This document shows, one piece after another, positions 5,604 to 6,938 of a DNA stretch of 6,938 nt; position 1 is the stretch's first letter; every line of letters begins with the position of its first letter. The translations under genes were made by a program, and so were the position numbers. A model generated the notes under the pieces. The model saw only the letters and a program-made list of their open reading frames with translations. It was not told where the DNA came from and did not search any database. The stretch spans positions 1 through 6,938 of the forward strand of contig JAJYKG010000115.1 in NCBI GenBank assembly GCA_021788795.1, read 5' to 3'. This stretch comes from Thermoplasmata archaeon (GTDB lineage: Archaea > Thermoplasmatota > Thermoplasmata > RBG-16-68-12).

Positions 5604-6318
5604 GAAGACGCTCACGCACGTGGACGGACTCGACGAAATCCTCGGAGGCGGGCTGCCGACGGGGCACGTGGTCCTCCTGTCCGGCCTCCCGGGCACGATG
5701 AAATCGACGCTCGCGTTCGCCGTCCTGCACAACAACGCGGTCCAGCGGCACGCGAAGTCGATCTACGTGACCCTGGAGCAGAGCCGGGCGAGCCTCCTCG
5801 CCCAGATGGCCGCCATGGGCTTCGACACGGACGCGGCCCGGGGCGACCTCCACCTCCTCGACGTCGGCGCGATCCAGAAGGGGATCGGGAAGACGGCGAC
5901 GAAGCCCTGGATCGAGTTCCTGCGGCGCACCCTGATGACCGCGAAGGAGATCGAGGGCATCGAGCTGGTCGTCCTCGACTCGCTCGAGGCGCTCGAGGTG
6001 CTCGCGAAGTTCGCGGACCGGCGCACGGAGCTCTTCCACCTCTTCGAGCGGCTGCGGGACCTCGGCGCCACGACCCTGGTGCTCGCCGAATCGTCCCCCG
6101 AGGCGAGCTTCTTCGGCCTGGAGGCCCCGCCCCCGCGACGGGACGAGGCGTTCCTGGCGGACGGCATCATCGAGCTCAAGATGCATCCCATCTCCGACGT
6201 GGAGGTGCAGCGCCGCATCCGCGTCGTGAAGATGCGCGGGTCCAACCACAAGACCGGGTTCCACGCCCTCGTCTTCGAGGATGGGCGTTTCCAGGTCACC
6301 TCGGTGATCAGCCCATGA
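5593..6318 (+). CDS. KaiC-like ATPase (RecA superfamily) with complete Walker motifs
   Basis: A 241-residue, single-domain KaiC/GvpD/RAD55-type ATPase and the only KaiC domain of this operon with a usable active site. It starts with the family motif GLDEILGGGLPTG (residues 12-24), then Walker A GLPGTMKST (31-39), where the usual second Gly before Lys37 is Met36. At the glutamate-switch strand it reads YVTLEQS, with one Glu (Glu62) rather than the common Glu-Glu. Walker B is LVVLDSLEAL with Asp129. Residues 220-241 form the C-terminal hairpin (VVKMRGSNHKTGFHALVFEDG). Members of this family form hexamers and hydrolyse ATP to drive signalling or assembly; the specific task here is unknown. Co-transcription with two degenerate KaiC-like proteins suggests mixed rings or regulated oligomers (inference). 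Its stop overlaps the next start as ATGA. Confidence 0.92.
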   Translation: METKKTLTHVDGLDEILGGGLPTGHVVLLSGLPGTMKSTLAFAVLHNNAVQRHAKSIYVTLEQSRASLLAQMAAMGFDTDAARGDLHLLDVGAIQKGIGKTATKPWIEFLRRTLMTAKEIEGIELVVLDSLEALEVLAKFADRRTELFHLFERLRDLGATTLVLAESSPEASFFGLEAPPPRRDEAFLADGIIELKMHPISDVEVQRRIRVVKMRGSNHKTGFHALVFEDGRFQVTSVISP

Positions 6319-6938
6319 CCGACCTCGTCGCGTGCCCCTCGTGCCAGACGATGAACCGCCCCGGCCAGGAGCGGTGCCGCGCCTGCGGGCGGACCCTCCC
6401 GAAGGCGAGGGGGACGGCCGCCCCCGTCGGTCTCCAGCAGGTCATGGGCGGAGAGGTGTTCACCGCGGTGGTCGAGAACGGCCCCCGCGCGCCCCCGACC
6501 GAGGTCGGGCCGCCGGCTCCGGACGCCGTGCAGACCCCGGAGGAGGAGACCCTCCAGATCCTCGCCGGGATCGCGGACCGCGTCCGCGACCGGGCCGCGT
6601 CCTCCGGGCAGCGCTTCAAGCCGTACGGCTCCGAGCGGCTCCGATCGGCCGAGCGGCCCGAGGAGCGCAAGGCGGTCGCGCAGCAGCTCGACTCCGCGGC
6701 GTCCTCCTTCCGCGAGAAGCGGTACGAGGACGCGATCGAGCACCTCCTCCGGGCCATCGCGAAGGACGACCGCGACCCGCGGTCCTGGACCCTCCTGGGC
6801 GAGGCGTACCTGCGCCGCGACCGCCCGTACAAGGCCGCCGTGGGCTACCTGCGTGCCCTGGAGCTGGAGCGCGGGAACGGCAACGCCTGGCTCGGGCTCG
6901 CCCGCACCCTCCGGGCCCTCGGCGACCTGGAGGGCGCG
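6315..6938 (+). CDS. Zinc-ribbon and TPR protein, 3' end cut by the window
   Basis: The first 208 residues of a longer protein; no stop is reached. It opens with a zinc ribbon, Cys7, Cys10, Cys21 and Cys24 (CPSC and CRAC knuckles ten residues apart). A Pro/Gly/Ala/Glu-rich linker of about 90 residues follows, probably disordered. From about residue 118 TPR repeats begin: AVAQQLDSAASSFREKRYEDAIEHLLRAI, then a second with WTLLGEAYLRRDRPYKAAVGYLRAL, and a third starting AWLGLARTLRALGDLEGA. Such proteins usually act as adaptors; here it may connect the GTPase/KaiC module to a partner (inference). ATG 6315 overlaps the KaiC stop (ATGA), and GGTGAT at 6303-6308 is a perfect match to an archaeal anti-Shine-Dalgarno sequence with a 6-nt spacer. 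Only the 5' part can be judged. Confidence 0.88.
   Translation, partial: MTDLVACPSCQTMNRPGQERCRACGRTLPKARGTAAPVGLQQVMGGEVFTAVVENGPRAPPTEVGPPAPDAVQTPEEETLQILAGIADRVRDRAASSGQRFKPYGSERLRSAERPEERKAVAQQLDSAASSFREKRYEDAIEHLLRAIAKDDRDPRSWTLLGEAYLRRDRPYKAAVGYLRALELERGNGNAWLGLARTLRALGDLEGA

Noticed and set aside
1..6938. CRISPR array, insertion sequence or phage remnants
   Set aside because: I saw no regularly spaced repeats, terminal inverted repeats or transposase/integrase motifs; the only exact repeat noted is the in-phase Roadblock core.

Overview
The window looks like a high-GC archaeal chromosome segment. The phenylalanyl-tRNA synthetase alpha chain is of the archaeal/eukaryotic type. Two genes have an archaeal TATA-like box at a leaderless distance from the start, while genes inside the operon carry Shine-Dalgarno sequences matching an archaeal 16S 3' end. 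KaiC/RadA-like proteins plus Roadblock proteins are common in Euryarchaeota. A Thermoplasmatota-like lineage is my best guess, but this is inference from style only.

Left part (1-2336). A small Cys/His-rich protein on the + strand (12-215) ends 1 bp from the end of a minus-strand TPR protein (217-705). Upstream of the TPR gene, also on the minus strand, lies pheS (810-2336), which has its own promoter. The 2337-2869 gap has no complete gene. It holds the pheS promoter, a minus-strand frame with coding-like base composition and hydrophobic stretches but no usable early start, and a palindromic TATA box that probably drives the rightward operon.

Right part (2870-6938). A tightly packed + strand operon encodes, in order: (1) a 221-residue KaiC-like protein with a damaged Walker A and no Walker B aspartate; (2) a fusion of a KaiC-like domain with no P-loop to a Ras/MglA-like small GTPase with a nearly complete set of G motifs; (3) and (4) two paralogous Roadblock/LC7 proteins, the fold that binds and regulates MglA-type GTPases; (5) a KaiC-like ATPase with intact Walker motifs; (6) a zinc-ribbon/TPR protein cut by the window end. 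Junctions are a 1-base or 46-base overlap, a 1-nt gap, a GTGA overlap, a 96-nt gap holding a possible 36-codon ORF with an ATGA overlap, and a final ATGA overlap.

Working model (inference): a nucleotide-switch signalling or spatial-organisation module. The GTPase would be tethered to a KaiC-like scaffold, tuned by Roadblock proteins as in MglA/MglB or the Streptomyces Cvn conservons, powered by one competent KaiC ATPase beside two degenerate ones, and read out through a TPR adaptor. I know of no described system with this exact set, so this operon is the main item of interest.
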